The notes below the pieces were generated by a model. It ran no database searches. It was not told where the DNA came from and was given only the letters and a program-made list of their open reading frames with translations. Shown here piece by piece: positions 37,901 through 45,163 of a stretch of DNA of 64,000 nt. This DNA is from Diphasiastrum complanatum (Eukaryota > Streptophyta > Lycopodiopsida > Lycopodiales > Lycopodiaceae). Made by a program: the position numbers and the translations under genes. The stretch is from contig CM055114.1 of NCBI GenBank assembly GCA_029204225.1, forward strand, positions 17,136,982-17,200,981, written 5' to 3'. How positions within the stretch are numbered: the first letter of the stretch is position 1; every line of letters starts with the position of its first letter.

Positions 37901-40900
37901 ATAGAGCAATAGTTCTGGTACAAATTGACTGAGTGAAAAATTGCTATGACAAGGTTCAAAATGTGGTTCTTATGAAAAAAATCATTAATTGCTTATTTAA
38001 CTGCTGTACCAGGCCAATATGGCTATTGAGAATCTTCTACCCATGATACTCTCTTATCCACATTCAACACAAGCAAAGACATGTTGACCCACCTAAGTAC
38101 CATTGTTCTTGTGTTCATAAATGGGACAGATAGTGAACAGCACCTTTTAGCAAGTGAGAAGGTAGGAATCTCTATAAACTGCCTGTAAATTGTCGTACGT
38201 GGAATGGAGTATTTGGAATGGGAAAAGGAAGACCCAGGAAAAATGGCTGATGGTGAAGTGGATATTGAGCTGATAAAATATATAACTGACGTAAAAGGTG
38301 AGACCCAATCCAATCGATTGAAACAAATCTAGGCAAATCACCAATTAAAGAAATTTGGAGAGATGACTGGGTAAAAAGAAAAAGTAACAGAACAGCCGAG
38401 CTTTACGTTCCATTATTGAGAAATCCTTAAACACTGAACACCAATGATACACTATTAAATAGTCCACATCAAAATGTCACCACAAAGACCCACAGCCTAA
38501 TAAAGGACTGTTTGGACTCCATGTGGCCAAGTTCAGGCACATTAGGGAAAGGATGCAAAAGTAGGGCATTGATAAATTCGATGCACATGCTGATTGGGTG
38601 TCCCTCTTAAAAAATTGAAAAAGGGGAGGTAATTGTAAGAACTCCCCTCAGAACTACGCTCGTCTTAGTACAGATAAAGTTCTTCCTTGTACAGGATTAT
38701 CATAAGTGCCTTACGCTTGTCCTTGCACATGCTTTTATCAGCCTGAGGATGAATCTTGCACAGGCATTTAATGCCAAAGTGCAAAATAACGCCCATGTCA
38801 AGGATGCAGATGGGCACCTTCCTGTCCTTCGCATTAAGGCACCTTTGATAATCCTGTAAAAGGAAGAATTTCATCTGTACTATAACAAGCGGGACACTGC
38901 ACTTAAGGAAGAAATTTCTGTTCACAAACTAGCATTCTCCATGATACTCAACTTGAAAAATAAAAAATATAGTAAAGAAATCGTGATAGATGGCTTTCAC
39001 CCTTCCAGAACTACTAGGCAATAAAAAGGAAAAAGTGGAGGTTGCTGGTAGCGATTTGGGAGCTCTGCAGTGAGTTGGATAAGCTATGCATTGACAAGCG
39101 ATTTTTGCCAAGAGTAGAAGAGAACGCGGTTAGCCCCTACTAATAGTTGCCAACCCAGAAAGAGGCTCATTGTGTTTGCATCGTTGATTGCTGTTCACCA
39201 ACAAAAGTTGTCCCTAACTTTCTACTAACCTCATCTGATAATCTTCAAGTTCTTGTTCTGAGACTCAAATTACATCCTTTTTGCTACATTAGTTCCAATA
39301 ATCATAACATCAAATCGATCAACAAGGTAAATTGAAAAATATCAATAGAATTGTCATTTTTGTTAATCGACATGAACCAAGGAGTGATTTTAACCTTGTA
39401 TTTCTTCCATCTGGTGTACTTAGAAGCACAAAAAATTCATCAATGCTAATGATCATTTTTCTTCTCTGCAGGGAGATGAACTTCAGTTTAAAAGATGAAG
39501 CTTATGAGCAGATTAAGTAACGGCTACAAGGAATGCAGCAGTTTGACTGGCTAATAGGCCCAGACAGCATGTCAGTTACAAACACCAGTCTGCAGAGAAC
39601 TTTTACCTCAAGACCATTAGGAGAATATTGAGCTGATTGTGTCCAGTTAGTAAACGGCTGTATTCCAAGTTCGTCGACAAGTGCAAAAATATTCTTGTAA
39701 GGATACCAAAATCCTGCCAGAAAGTGATGGCATGACAGTTGATGAGAGAAGCTCAATCCTGCACCACTTTCATGAAGGACTATTACGAACAAAAACATCA
39801 CTACTTAACAGTTTGCAAAAACGTGAAGAGCAAAGAAGTGGCCAACACCATGATAAAACAATAAAATTAGTTCTATCAGAGCCAAAAACCAATGATCAAC
39901 TTAACAGCAAAACGTAGAAAGTAATAATGCAAGACAGGAACCAAATTTGCCTTAGTCTTGATGTTTATAGCCTGTGTTTGAAACAAAGGACACATTAAAC
40001 CTGTGTAAATGCACACACATGTGAAGAACTGACTATCTCAACAGGTTTGAAACTTGTGTAAGTGTCCAAAGGAAAATAGTTGGCTCCGAGTTTAGGGTGC
40101 ATCTTGACAAATTTCAATCTGAGAGAGTTCATACATGTGAATAATCTCAAAGCCTTCTAACATAAACACGAATTGATTTTGAGTTTGTCAAATGTATGTC
40201 AATTGTAGATATCAACTTTGACTTCAACAATCTGTTTCAACTTTTCGTCCAAAACTGCAGAGCTTACAAATTGTTGTTGATATCTTGTGTTACAATGCAG
40301 ACAACTGTTTATATGTAATCTGTCAGTCTGTAAAACAGATTATAAGTAAAATATTAATTGAGTAAATGCATTTAGCAATTACTTACTTTTCTTCAGCATG
40401 TTTAAATCTTAGTATTGGCATGTACTAAGCTGCCAGTTTCTGTAGTGTTAAAAATCATTTTTGCTGCAGTTTGACCTTTTGTCAATCTTGCAAAATACTT
40501 TAAGACTAACTGTTGAGTTCAATGGTTTTTTTCCGAAAGGCTGAGACAGTCAAATATATTTTTCTTATATGAAAGAGTTGTACCTCAGTTTTTCAGCAAA
40601 ATTTTAAGAAAGAAAAGTTGATCCTGCTACGGGGGACTGTCAGAGTACGAGCTCCTGGTACCTGTTTGATCCGTTTCTGCCTGCTTGGGCAACAGGGCAA
40701 AACATCTATGCGTTGAGGGGAGAGCGACGGACGTCCCCTCTTGTACCCGTTAGGTTCAAGGGGAGGGATAGGCCTTCCCATCCCTCATTCGCTTTTTATA
40801 ATCTACCAGCAACTCGATGCTCACGGCAATGTCAACAACTTACAATACGTCACTTTATTGATGTTTAGCATAATGATTCATGAATAACAAAATCTCAATC

Positions 40901-42238
40901 AATTCATGAAAACTTCCATTCATGATGAAAAGCTAAGGTAGACACTACTCGATGCTTATTGTCGCATGGCAATCATTTTTCAAATACACCCTCCAAGTTG
41001 AACATCTGTCCTTTGAAGAAAGACATGAAAATCTACCATGGATTCCAACCTCTACAGAACGCCCTGAGGAGGTTTTCCAACCAGCCACCAAACCTCCAGG
41101 TTGTGCTCCAGCTTCTAGAATGGTGACATCATATCCCTATAATTGGACCCATGTCAGTAACATGGAAGAGTACTCAGCAGTATAATTGCAGCCTTTTTAC
41201 ACTTGATCCAATACGTTTACACACTCATGAGAATGTTGAAACGTGAACCTTTCTACCTTGTGATAAGGGGACAAAAATTGGAACCAAGCATGCACAAATG
41301 GCAAAAAGAGAGCTATGAGATTTTAGTACATAAGATTGTAAAGTACTCTCTTGCAAAACAAAAAGCCTCGCTCACCTAAACTAAGATTAGATTGATCCAT
41401 TTCAATATCTACGTGACTGATTTGTGAGATTAAACTTCGTAAAACCGCATAATAGGCTATGAACTTTTAAACACACACTTATAGACACGCAGACACAAAC
41501 ACAAGTCTAGAAAGACATTTCTATGGATGCTCTCAGATTGATATGTATGTTTCTAGTTGAGGGTTGGTTGCCATGTTATGTAGAAGATAAACCACTACTA
41601 GAGAATGCTCAAGACAGATTATGAAACCTTAGAAAGTGCTTCATCTATAACCCATACACAGTGAGCCTAACAAAAGAATTACATCAAATGTAAGACAATC
41701 AGGTGATCTTTAATTACGTTGTCTTGGAAAACAGTTGCACAAAAATCAGCATGTTGTCCATATACTTGATGAAATTAATCTAAGTGGTCGTCCACACCAG
41801 ATGGTCCATGCTCTAAGAAGCTAATGATCGGACACTCTAAAAAAAGTTGGGGACATGATTGCTGGCAAAGGAACCAAGCATTTGGAGAGCCCCTACGATT
41901 TTCTTCTAGCAAGTGGATAAATCTGCCAAACTTACCTGCTTTGACAGATGATGTGCCGCACCTAAGCCAGCCCAACCTGCTCCCACAACCACAACTTTCT
42001 TCTTTTCTGCCACCTCTGTCTGGGCTTTCACACTGCTCAATCTCAATTCGTTCTTCTTGTCCAGCGACCAAGCATACATTGCATGGCTCCCATTGCTTTT
42101 GTGGGCATACAGAATTCGTTGGGTTCCCCAATGCCTGCTCCAACAAATCTCATTTTGATGAATAGCAGCAGCTGGAGATAACAGACTTGTGATAGAGTTT
42201 GGACGATTAAGAGTGAGAGGTAGTGTTCTAAGAGACAT
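16730..42238 (-). CDS. Plastid FAD-dependent amine-oxidase/carotene-desaturase-like oxidoreductase
   Basis: A 25.5 kb minus-strand gene was rebuilt from twelve exons that join in phase (listed separately), giving roughly 560-580 residues. The only in-frame ATG in exon 1 is at 42238. The first ~70 residues are rich in Ser/Thr/Arg and poor in acidic residues, a likely plastid transit peptide. A dinucleotide-binding fingerprint follows ([17 protein letters not shown]) and then [20 protein letters not shown], the FAD ADP-ribose site. C-terminal [20 protein letters not shown] and [18 protein letters not shown] form the closing flavin-binding motif. This architecture is typical of plant plastid proteins related to phytoene/zeta-carotene desaturase and amine oxidase. 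The substrate cannot be named from sequence. Intron 10 starts with GC. The first ~15 residues of exon 5 are unresolved, which leaves open whether the gene is intact. Confidence 0.85.
17100..17320 (-). mobile_element. tRNA-derived SINE in intron 11
   Basis: On the minus strand a pol III A box (TAGCCCAGTTGG, 17305-17294) and a B box (GGCTTGAACCCC, 17262-17251) are spaced about 31 bp apart. The flanking text resembles a tRNA (ATAAGAGTGTTACCTGTGC). About 150 bp of unrelated body follows, ending near an A-rich stretch. It has the same orientation as the host gene. Clean target-site duplications were not found. It is not a functional tRNA, since the acceptor stem does not pair. Confidence 0.65.
17355..17449 (-). 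CDS. FAD oxidoreductase exon 11
   Basis: Encodes [20 protein letters not shown], then [11 protein letters not shown]. The acceptor is GGCTTTACAG and the donor CAG/GTATGC. It carries the conserved FMAGDW flavin-binding motif. Confidence 0.92.
18566..18719 (-). CDS. FAD oxidoreductase exon 10 (GC donor)
   Basis: Encodes [19 protein letters not shown] through [13 protein letters not shown]. The next codon is split G/GA to give Gly-Ser-Tyr in exon 11. This requires the donor G/GCAAGTA (GC at 18565-18564). The nearby GT at 18561-18560 would shift the frame. Confidence 0.88.
18933..19061 (-). CDS. FAD oxidoreductase exon 9
   Basis: Encodes [19 protein letters not shown], then [17 protein letters not shown]. 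The acceptor is TGTGGCAG and the donor TTT/GTAAGT. 43 codons, phase 0 on both sides. Confidence 0.9.
19369..19459 (-). CDS. FAD oxidoreductase exon 8
   Basis: Encodes [18 protein letters not shown], then [12 protein letters not shown]. The acceptor is CCTTTTGCAG and the donor AAG/GTAGGC. The first base completes a Ser codon split with exon 7. Confidence 0.9.
19629..19867 (-). CDS. FAD oxidoreductase exon 7
   Basis: Encodes [20 protein letters not shown] through [20 protein letters not shown]. The acceptor is TGTAACAG and the donor AG/GTATAAG. It is 239 nt and leaves phase 2. Confidence 0.9.
19868..21471 (-). other. Intron 6, no further gene seen
   Basis: 1.6 kb between exons 7 and 6. I see no transposon signature and no conserved frame. 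Confidence 0.5.
21472..21629 (-). CDS. FAD oxidoreductase exon 6
   Basis: Encodes [19 protein letters not shown], then [19 protein letters not shown] and [13 protein letters not shown]. The acceptor is TTTTTTTTCATCAG and the donor CAG/GTTCAT. It is 158 nt, phase 1 in and phase 0 out. Confidence 0.9.
21630..22623 (-). other. Start of intron 5 remnant side, with compound microsatellite
   Basis: Apart from the acceptor of exon 6 at 21630 this holds a GTT/GGGT/GCGT compound microsatellite at about 22384-22446 and no gene. Transposon sequence begins at about 22624. Confidence 0.6.
22624..23536 (-). pseudogene. Copia gag-protease remnant, minus arm of a head-to-head pair
   Basis: The minus-strand frame 22624-23235 contains the protease [17 protein letters not shown] and the flank [20 protein letters not shown]. 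It is close to the complete element's protein ([13 protein letters not shown]). Gag lies upstream (23232-23570) but is frame-broken: [13 protein letters not shown] is gag, and the zinc knuckle and basic linker are in other frames. It ends abruptly at about 23537 and has no LTR. Confidence 0.85.
23537..24144 (+). pseudogene. Gag-only Copia-like unit, 5'-truncated
   Basis: Plus-strand gag begins mid-protein ([19 protein letters not shown]) at the junction. It runs on without a stop through [20 protein letters not shown] and a CCHC knuckle ([14 protein letters not shown]) to a stop just after QANISNEK. No protease, integrase or RT follows. About 0.9 kb of non-coding sequence, a polypurine tract and an LTR come next. 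This layout matches non-autonomous gag-bearing LTR elements (TR-GAG type). The start of gag and the 5' LTR were lost at the junction with the minus-strand piece. Confidence 0.75.
24145..25016 (+). other. Non-coding spacer of the gag-only element
   Basis: No Copia pol homology was found where pol should be. One 171-codon open frame (24062-24577) overlaps the end of gag in another frame and has no recognisable motif. Confidence 0.55.
25017..25026 (+). other. Polypurine tract
   Basis: GAGGAGGAG lies directly before the LTR start TGTGAGAAATTGG. It is the same tract, GAGGAGGAG, that precedes the 3' LTR of the complete Copia. Confidence 0.75.
25027..25855 (+). repeat. 3' LTR of the gag-only element
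   Basis: It starts TGTGAGAAATTGG and ends GAAATCCACA, about 829 bp. It contains CACGTG palindromes (about 25108, CTCACACGTGTGAG near 25686 and CCACACGTGTGAAA near 25838) like the complete Copia LTR. The right end abuts a Gypsy protease, so one element was inserted or joined here. Confidence 0.75.
27536..27801 (+). repeat. 133 bp tandem duplication inside Gypsy RNase H
   Basis: 27536-27668 and 27669-27801 differ at about two positions. The unit encodes [17 protein letters not shown] and on. 133 is not a multiple of three, so the duplication itself shifts the frame. Confidence 0.95.
28767..28848 (+). repeat. 41 bp tandem duplication inside Gypsy integrase
   Basis: AATCATAAGGATTC, then CGCATAGGGTACCTAGT, is repeated 41 bp later with a few changes. 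41 is not a multiple of three, and a stop follows the first copy. Confidence 0.92.
29391..29880 (+). repeat. Polypurine tract and 3' LTR of the Gypsy (right end uncertain)
   Basis: GAGGAGGGAAAGA at 29391-29403 is followed by TGTTAGAGCCCAG at 29405, a typical LTR start. The GC-rich LTR extends to about 29880, where Copia-like leader sequence begins. Its true end is not seen. Confidence 0.7.
29881..30623 (-). other. Copia leader remnant
   Basis: Internal sequence next to the primer-binding site at 30624. It resembles the leader of the complete Copia only near the site (ATGATTGACTC...). No gag is recognised. Confidence 0.4.
30624..30635 (-). other. tRNA-Met primer-binding site
   Basis: The minus strand TGGTCTCAGAGC is one base from the standard TGGTATCAGAGC. 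Confidence 0.7.
30636..31260 (-). repeat. LTR of the same Copia group as the complete element (right end uncertain)
   Basis: The LTR starts TGTCAAAATACAG on the plus strand. The internal phrases CACACATGTGGAACAGTACT and GTACGGCCTATAGACTGAAA parallel ACACGTGTGGAGTACTG and TGTACGGCCTGCACCTGAAA of the intact LTR. The diverged copy ends before exon 5 of the host gene. Confidence 0.6.
31313..31373 (-). CDS. FAD oxidoreductase exon 5 (5' edge unresolved)
   Basis: The core reads [20 protein letters not shown] and ends ACA-A before a strong GTGAGT donor. This is the exact phase needed by exon 6 (A+GA). Upstream of the core about 15 expected residues are missing or out of frame, and no clean acceptor fits. 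Either a short extra exon lies elsewhere in intron 4 or this exon carries a deletion. Confidence 0.75.
31374..32206. other. Intron 4, near exon 5; no gene seen
   Basis: AT-rich with no long frames. The last ~250 bp may belong to an LTR ending at the primer-like site at 32207. Confidence 0.45.
32207..32218 (+). other. tRNA-Met-like primer-binding site
   Basis: TGGTATCAAAGC is one base from TGGTATCAGAGC, in plus orientation, ahead of the Gypsy gag fragment at 33.0 kb. Confidence 0.55.
32966..33530 (+). pseudogene. Gypsy gag-protease fragment
   Basis: The zinc knuckle [12 protein letters not shown] is followed by a stop where the last Cys region continues (33228-33275). A protease follows in frame 33276-33575 with [20 protein letters not shown]. 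The catalytic motif Asp-Ser-Gly is Asp-Ser-Ser. RT and integrase are absent. It is separate from the Gypsy at 25.9-29.3 kb. Confidence 0.8.
33531..34090. other. Unassigned sequence within intron 4
   Basis: Where RT should be there is unrelated non-coding sequence. Either a large deletion with filler or another insertion separates the gag-protease fragment from the LTR at 34.1 kb. Confidence 0.4.
34091..34650 (+). repeat. Polypurine tract and LTR of the second Gypsy
   Basis: GAAATAAGGGGGGAAG is followed by GTTACGACCCTAATGGG, a start seen in chromovirus LTRs. GC-rich sequence continues to about 34650. The terminal TG is lost or mutated. Confidence 0.55.
34830..35865 (-). repeat. Possible LTR, minus orientation
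   Basis: On the minus strand a segment begins TGTTGGGAATCGGGTG at about 35853. It is rich in TCGAC/CGATT words unlike the surrounding intron. No partner copy is in the window, so the assignment is tentative. Confidence 0.35.
36672..36740 (-). CDS. FAD oxidoreductase exon 4
   Basis: 23 codons, [17 protein letters not shown] then TFIYTK. The acceptor is TTTTTAG and the donor AAG/GTTAGT. It is phase 0 on both sides. The next intron is about 5.3 kb and full of transposons. Confidence 0.9.
36753..39606 (-). other. Intron 3, no further gene seen
   Basis: 2.9 kb between exons 4 and 3. Several open frames (for example 38023-38344) lack family signatures and good splice context. Confidence 0.5.
39607..39713 (-). 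CDS. FAD oxidoreductase exon 3
   Basis: Encodes [19 protein letters not shown], then [17 protein letters not shown]. The acceptor is CTGGCAG and the donor GAG/GTAAAAG. It completes the Gly codon split with exon 2. Confidence 0.9.
40618..40795. other. GC-rich insert in intron 2, unidentified
   Basis: About 180 bp (GATCCTGCTACGGGGGACTG through GGCCTTCCCATCCCTC) is much richer in G+C than its flanks. It reads open on the minus strand for 62 codons without recognisable motifs. It may be a short transposon or organelle-derived insert. Confidence 0.4.
41037..41136 (-). CDS. FAD oxidoreductase exon 2
   Basis: Encodes [15 protein letters not shown], then [18 protein letters not shown]. The acceptor is TTATAG at 41137 and the donor is G/GTAGAT at 41036. 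It joins exon 1 in phase 0. Confidence 0.9.
41936..42238 (-). CDS. FAD oxidoreductase exon 1
   Basis: 101 codons: transit peptide ([14 protein letters not shown]...) and the Rossmann GxGxxG fold. It ends CAG followed by donor GTAAGT at 41935. An open frame extends upstream to 42373 without another ATG. Confidence 0.9.
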
Positions 42239-42589
42239 GTCCCTCTGGATTATAATGAGGTTATCAACAACAAACAGCTGAGCAATATTTTCCAAAAAGG
42301 AAGCTGTGTGTGTGGTTGTGTTTGTTTGTGTAATTGTTGGTAGTAATGAGCATGGAATGGATGTGAAGCTCAATATTCAGAAAGCAATGGGAGCTTTCTC
42401 AATTGAACCCATTGCTCATTTGAACCTGAAAAAGGTGAGGAAAGGGGAGAGATGATGTTTTGCCACCTCATCTCGATTGAAAGTAAAAAATAACGAATAA
42501 ATATATGCCACTTGTCATATGTAGCAAAGTAGATCATTACCTTTTTCTTTTTTTAACTCTCTCATTCCTCTCCGCTGGGGCTTTAGAGC

Positions 42590-42835
42590 ACGGGCCGGGT
42601 GGGAGGGGTTCGGCCCCGGTGCCCCCAGCGCGTGGCCCGTGCTCGGGTGCCTGCCAAAATCAGGTCGTGGGCGATTTTTGGCGGGCGGCACGGGGGCGCG
42701 ATCCCGGGCAACGGGGTGGCGCCGGGCAGGGCACCGGGGGTGGTGCCGGGCAGGCAACGCGACGGGCAGGGAGTCTTGGGCAAGGGTCCCGGGCAGCGGG
42801 GGTGACACCGAGCAGCCAATGCCGAGCACCCGGCT
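42590..42835. repeat. GC-rich degenerate tandem repeat upstream of the FAD gene
   Basis: About 245 bp of very high G+C is built from words like CGGGCAGGGCACCGGGGG, CCGGGCAGGCAACG and GTCCCGGGCAGCGGGGG. It lies about 350-600 bp upstream of the ATG at 42238. It is open in several frames on both strands, which reflects composition, not coding. Confidence 0.75.
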
Positions 42836-42852
42836 CACACACACACACACAT
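42836..42852. repeat. (CA)n microsatellite
   Basis: A short CA run at the edge of the GC-rich island. Confidence 0.85.
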
Positions 42853-43312
42853 GCAAGGAATTGGGTGGGTTTCTCTATATATCCCCTCCCAGTTCCCTTG
42901 CAAAATTGCTTATGGGATTAAAACTGGCTGCCTGGACACGTGGCATACGGGCAGCGAGTTAAAAAAAAAAAAATGTGGTCAGGAGGGTACCGGGGCCAAA
43001 GGGGAACCGTGCTCGCAAGATGCAAGCATTCCTCTCCTCATGAAATAGATAATGTACCACTAGAGACATGTTATGGAAATTATTGGCCACAAGCTCCATC
43101 TCCATGAGGACTATAATTCTACACCCTTCTTACACCCACACAAAAGCAAAAGATTCTATCTAGCATTTTTAGACCCATGGTAAACCTATGGAGAGGTCAA
43201 AAGATTCTATCCAACATCTTCGGTATTTTAGATTCTATTTGAGATATTTTTGTATTTTGAGGGCAATAAAATTACAACTCCTCAAATTTCTAGGAAGGAA
43301 CTAAGTCCTCGA

Positions 43313-43530
43313 ATTACAATGGATAATGAGGGTCCTAAACTCAATCTCCACCATCCAATCTTGTACGATTTAAGATGACACACATTAAAGTGATCAAAAA
43401 CATATTTTGACGTGCTTGTGCATTACAATGGATAATGAGGCTCCTAAACTCAAATTCCACCATCCAATCTTGTAAGATTTAAGATGACACACATTAAGGT
43501 GATCAAAAACACATTCTGACATGCTTGTGC
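43313..43530. repeat. 109 bp tandem duplication
   Basis: 43313-43421 and 43422-43530 share ATTACAATGGATAATGAGG, CACCATCCAATCTTGTA and GATGACACACATTAA with about ten differences. Confidence 0.92.
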
Positions 43531-43899
43531 ATTTTATTTGTTTAAGCATTTTTACTGTTTTGAGTATTTTTACTGTTAAGGAAACCTCCTTGGAGTTTCC
43601 CTCCATTGTCCTATATTTTCTAAGGCTTGTCGATTTTCCAAAATTTCGCCAAAAATTTCTCCATGAATTAATTGTTTCCTTGGGCCTCCCTGGAGTTTCT
43701 TTGGTCCCAAGTTCGAGCCTCCCTTTGGAAACCAAGCAGCATTCCATCAAGAAATTTGGAGTTGGAATTAAATTGTATTGTTTTAAATGGCTATATGTGA
43801 TATTTATTAAGTATCAAACTTGGGCTCTCATAAGATCATATTATAAATATGCTTTAATGAGAAAAGGTAAATCTCATAAAAAAGTAAGAAGATACATGC

Positions 43900-43901
<2 letters not shown>

Positions 43902-43930
<29 letters not shown>
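43902..43930. repeat. (AC)n microsatellite
   Basis: About 14 AC units. Confidence 0.95.
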
Positions 43931-43933
<3 letters not shown>

Positions 43934-44244
43934 GCATTAAAGGATTGCTAGATTGAACAATAAAGAAGGTTTTACTGCAAAAATCAGCTCTCACATGGCA
44001 ACTATGTCAGAAATTGTCATGCATTGGCCCTATTATGTATGGTTACATCTCTTAACCATCACCCTTGATACGTTAGCCCTTGGGCATTTTTTATAGCCCT
44101 TCATATATGTTGCCACATTTACGGATGTGTATGATTACATCACGTATCTTTCACCCTTCTGTGACATATATGAGATGTGACTATATGTATGTGTTGCCCC
44201 TATTGGGACTCTCTATATATGTACGAATACATCTCGTACCCATC

Positions 44245-44288
44245 ATTTTTCAATAGTGTGAGTGCTATCATCACCAAGATGAACATAC
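44245..44288 (-). pseudogene. Left piece of the host Copia split by the intact element
   Basis: AGTGTGAGTGCTATCATCAC, then CAAGATGAACATAC, matches the protease flank of the second Copia at about 7230-7270. The sequence resumes at 50602 (TTCTTTGTGCTGTAAGGCG). The last five bases CATAC are the target-site duplication. Confidence 0.8.
44284..44288. other. Target-site duplication, left (CATAC)
   Basis: CATAC directly precedes the LTR start and is repeated at 50602-50606. Confidence 0.9.
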
Positions 44289-45150
44289 TGATAAATTTTA
44301 CAGTTTTTAGGACAATAATGATTGTACTTTACAATCATAGAGAGTTATTGGTTGCTTAATCAATGAATCTATCAAGTTCTACACATTAGATCTTGATCTA
44401 GATTCACTACACTTGGATTTAAGCAAGAGCAATGGATCAACACATCATTTTTTAGTGAGAGCGGCTTCACACGTGTGGAGTACTGTCCACTGTACGGCCT
44501 GCACCTGAAACAACAAGTACAATGATACTAGATAGCAATCATGCATAAAAATCACAAGACAAATGACTAGAAATCTCACAAAAGTGTAGAGTGCAAAAGT
44601 CTCATCAATTTTCTTAGCAAAATGATGATCCTTTTATGGATCAAGTACATCCATGAGTCTGGTACAGTCCAGCAGGCCTTCACACGTGTGAAGAGTGCCA
44701 CATCACTCATATCTATCCATTTGATCCATCCTTGATCCTTATCTAATAGTTGACCTTCTAGAATATGACTAAAATCCAAAAAGCTAGTCTCCTAGAATAT
44801 AGGAATATTCCCTACAAAATAGGATCTAAGGAAAATGGTCAACTCTTATCTTCTAGTACTCTATACACACATGTGAACATCCACTTGCCATGTGGGAGCA
44901 TTTACTCATGCACATGCAAGGAAAAGCTAATTTGTAGGTGACTAGTCAACTTGACTAAAAACTAGTCATTTCATGTTCACACTAACTAGAATGATACAAA
45001 ATCAATTTGGATATATACAAACATGAAAAGTACATCCTTTCACACATGGGAACATGCTCCACACGTGTGAAATCATATCATCAACATATTCTAATGTTTG
45101 ATCAATATTTACATGAACCAATGTCAAGTGAGAAGTGACAATTTTCAACA
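44289..45150 (-). repeat. 3' LTR of the intact Copia
   Basis: 862 bp, TG...CA ends. It holds palindromic CACACGTGTG boxes at about 44468, 44681 and 45060, and a related CACACATGTG near 44876. A TATATA stretch lies near 45012 on the minus-strand side. Transcription in the 5' copy would use the same signals. Confidence 0.95.
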
Positions 45151-45163
45151 CTCCTCCTCACTT
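45151..45163 (-). other. Polypurine tract of the intact Copia
   Basis: The minus strand AAGTGAGGAGGAG lies directly between the gag-pol stop codon and the 3' LTR. Confidence 0.88.

Noticed and set aside
38023-38344. Possible extra FAD-gene exon in intron 3
   Set aside because: Frames show no resemblance to the expected residues and exons 3 and 4 already join in phase.
41824-42165. Plus-strand ORF of 113 codons
   Set aside because: Antisense shadow of exon 1 of the FAD gene.
42505-42962. Several overlapping open frames on both strands
   Set aside because: High G+C lowers stop frequency. All frames are open together and none has a family motif.
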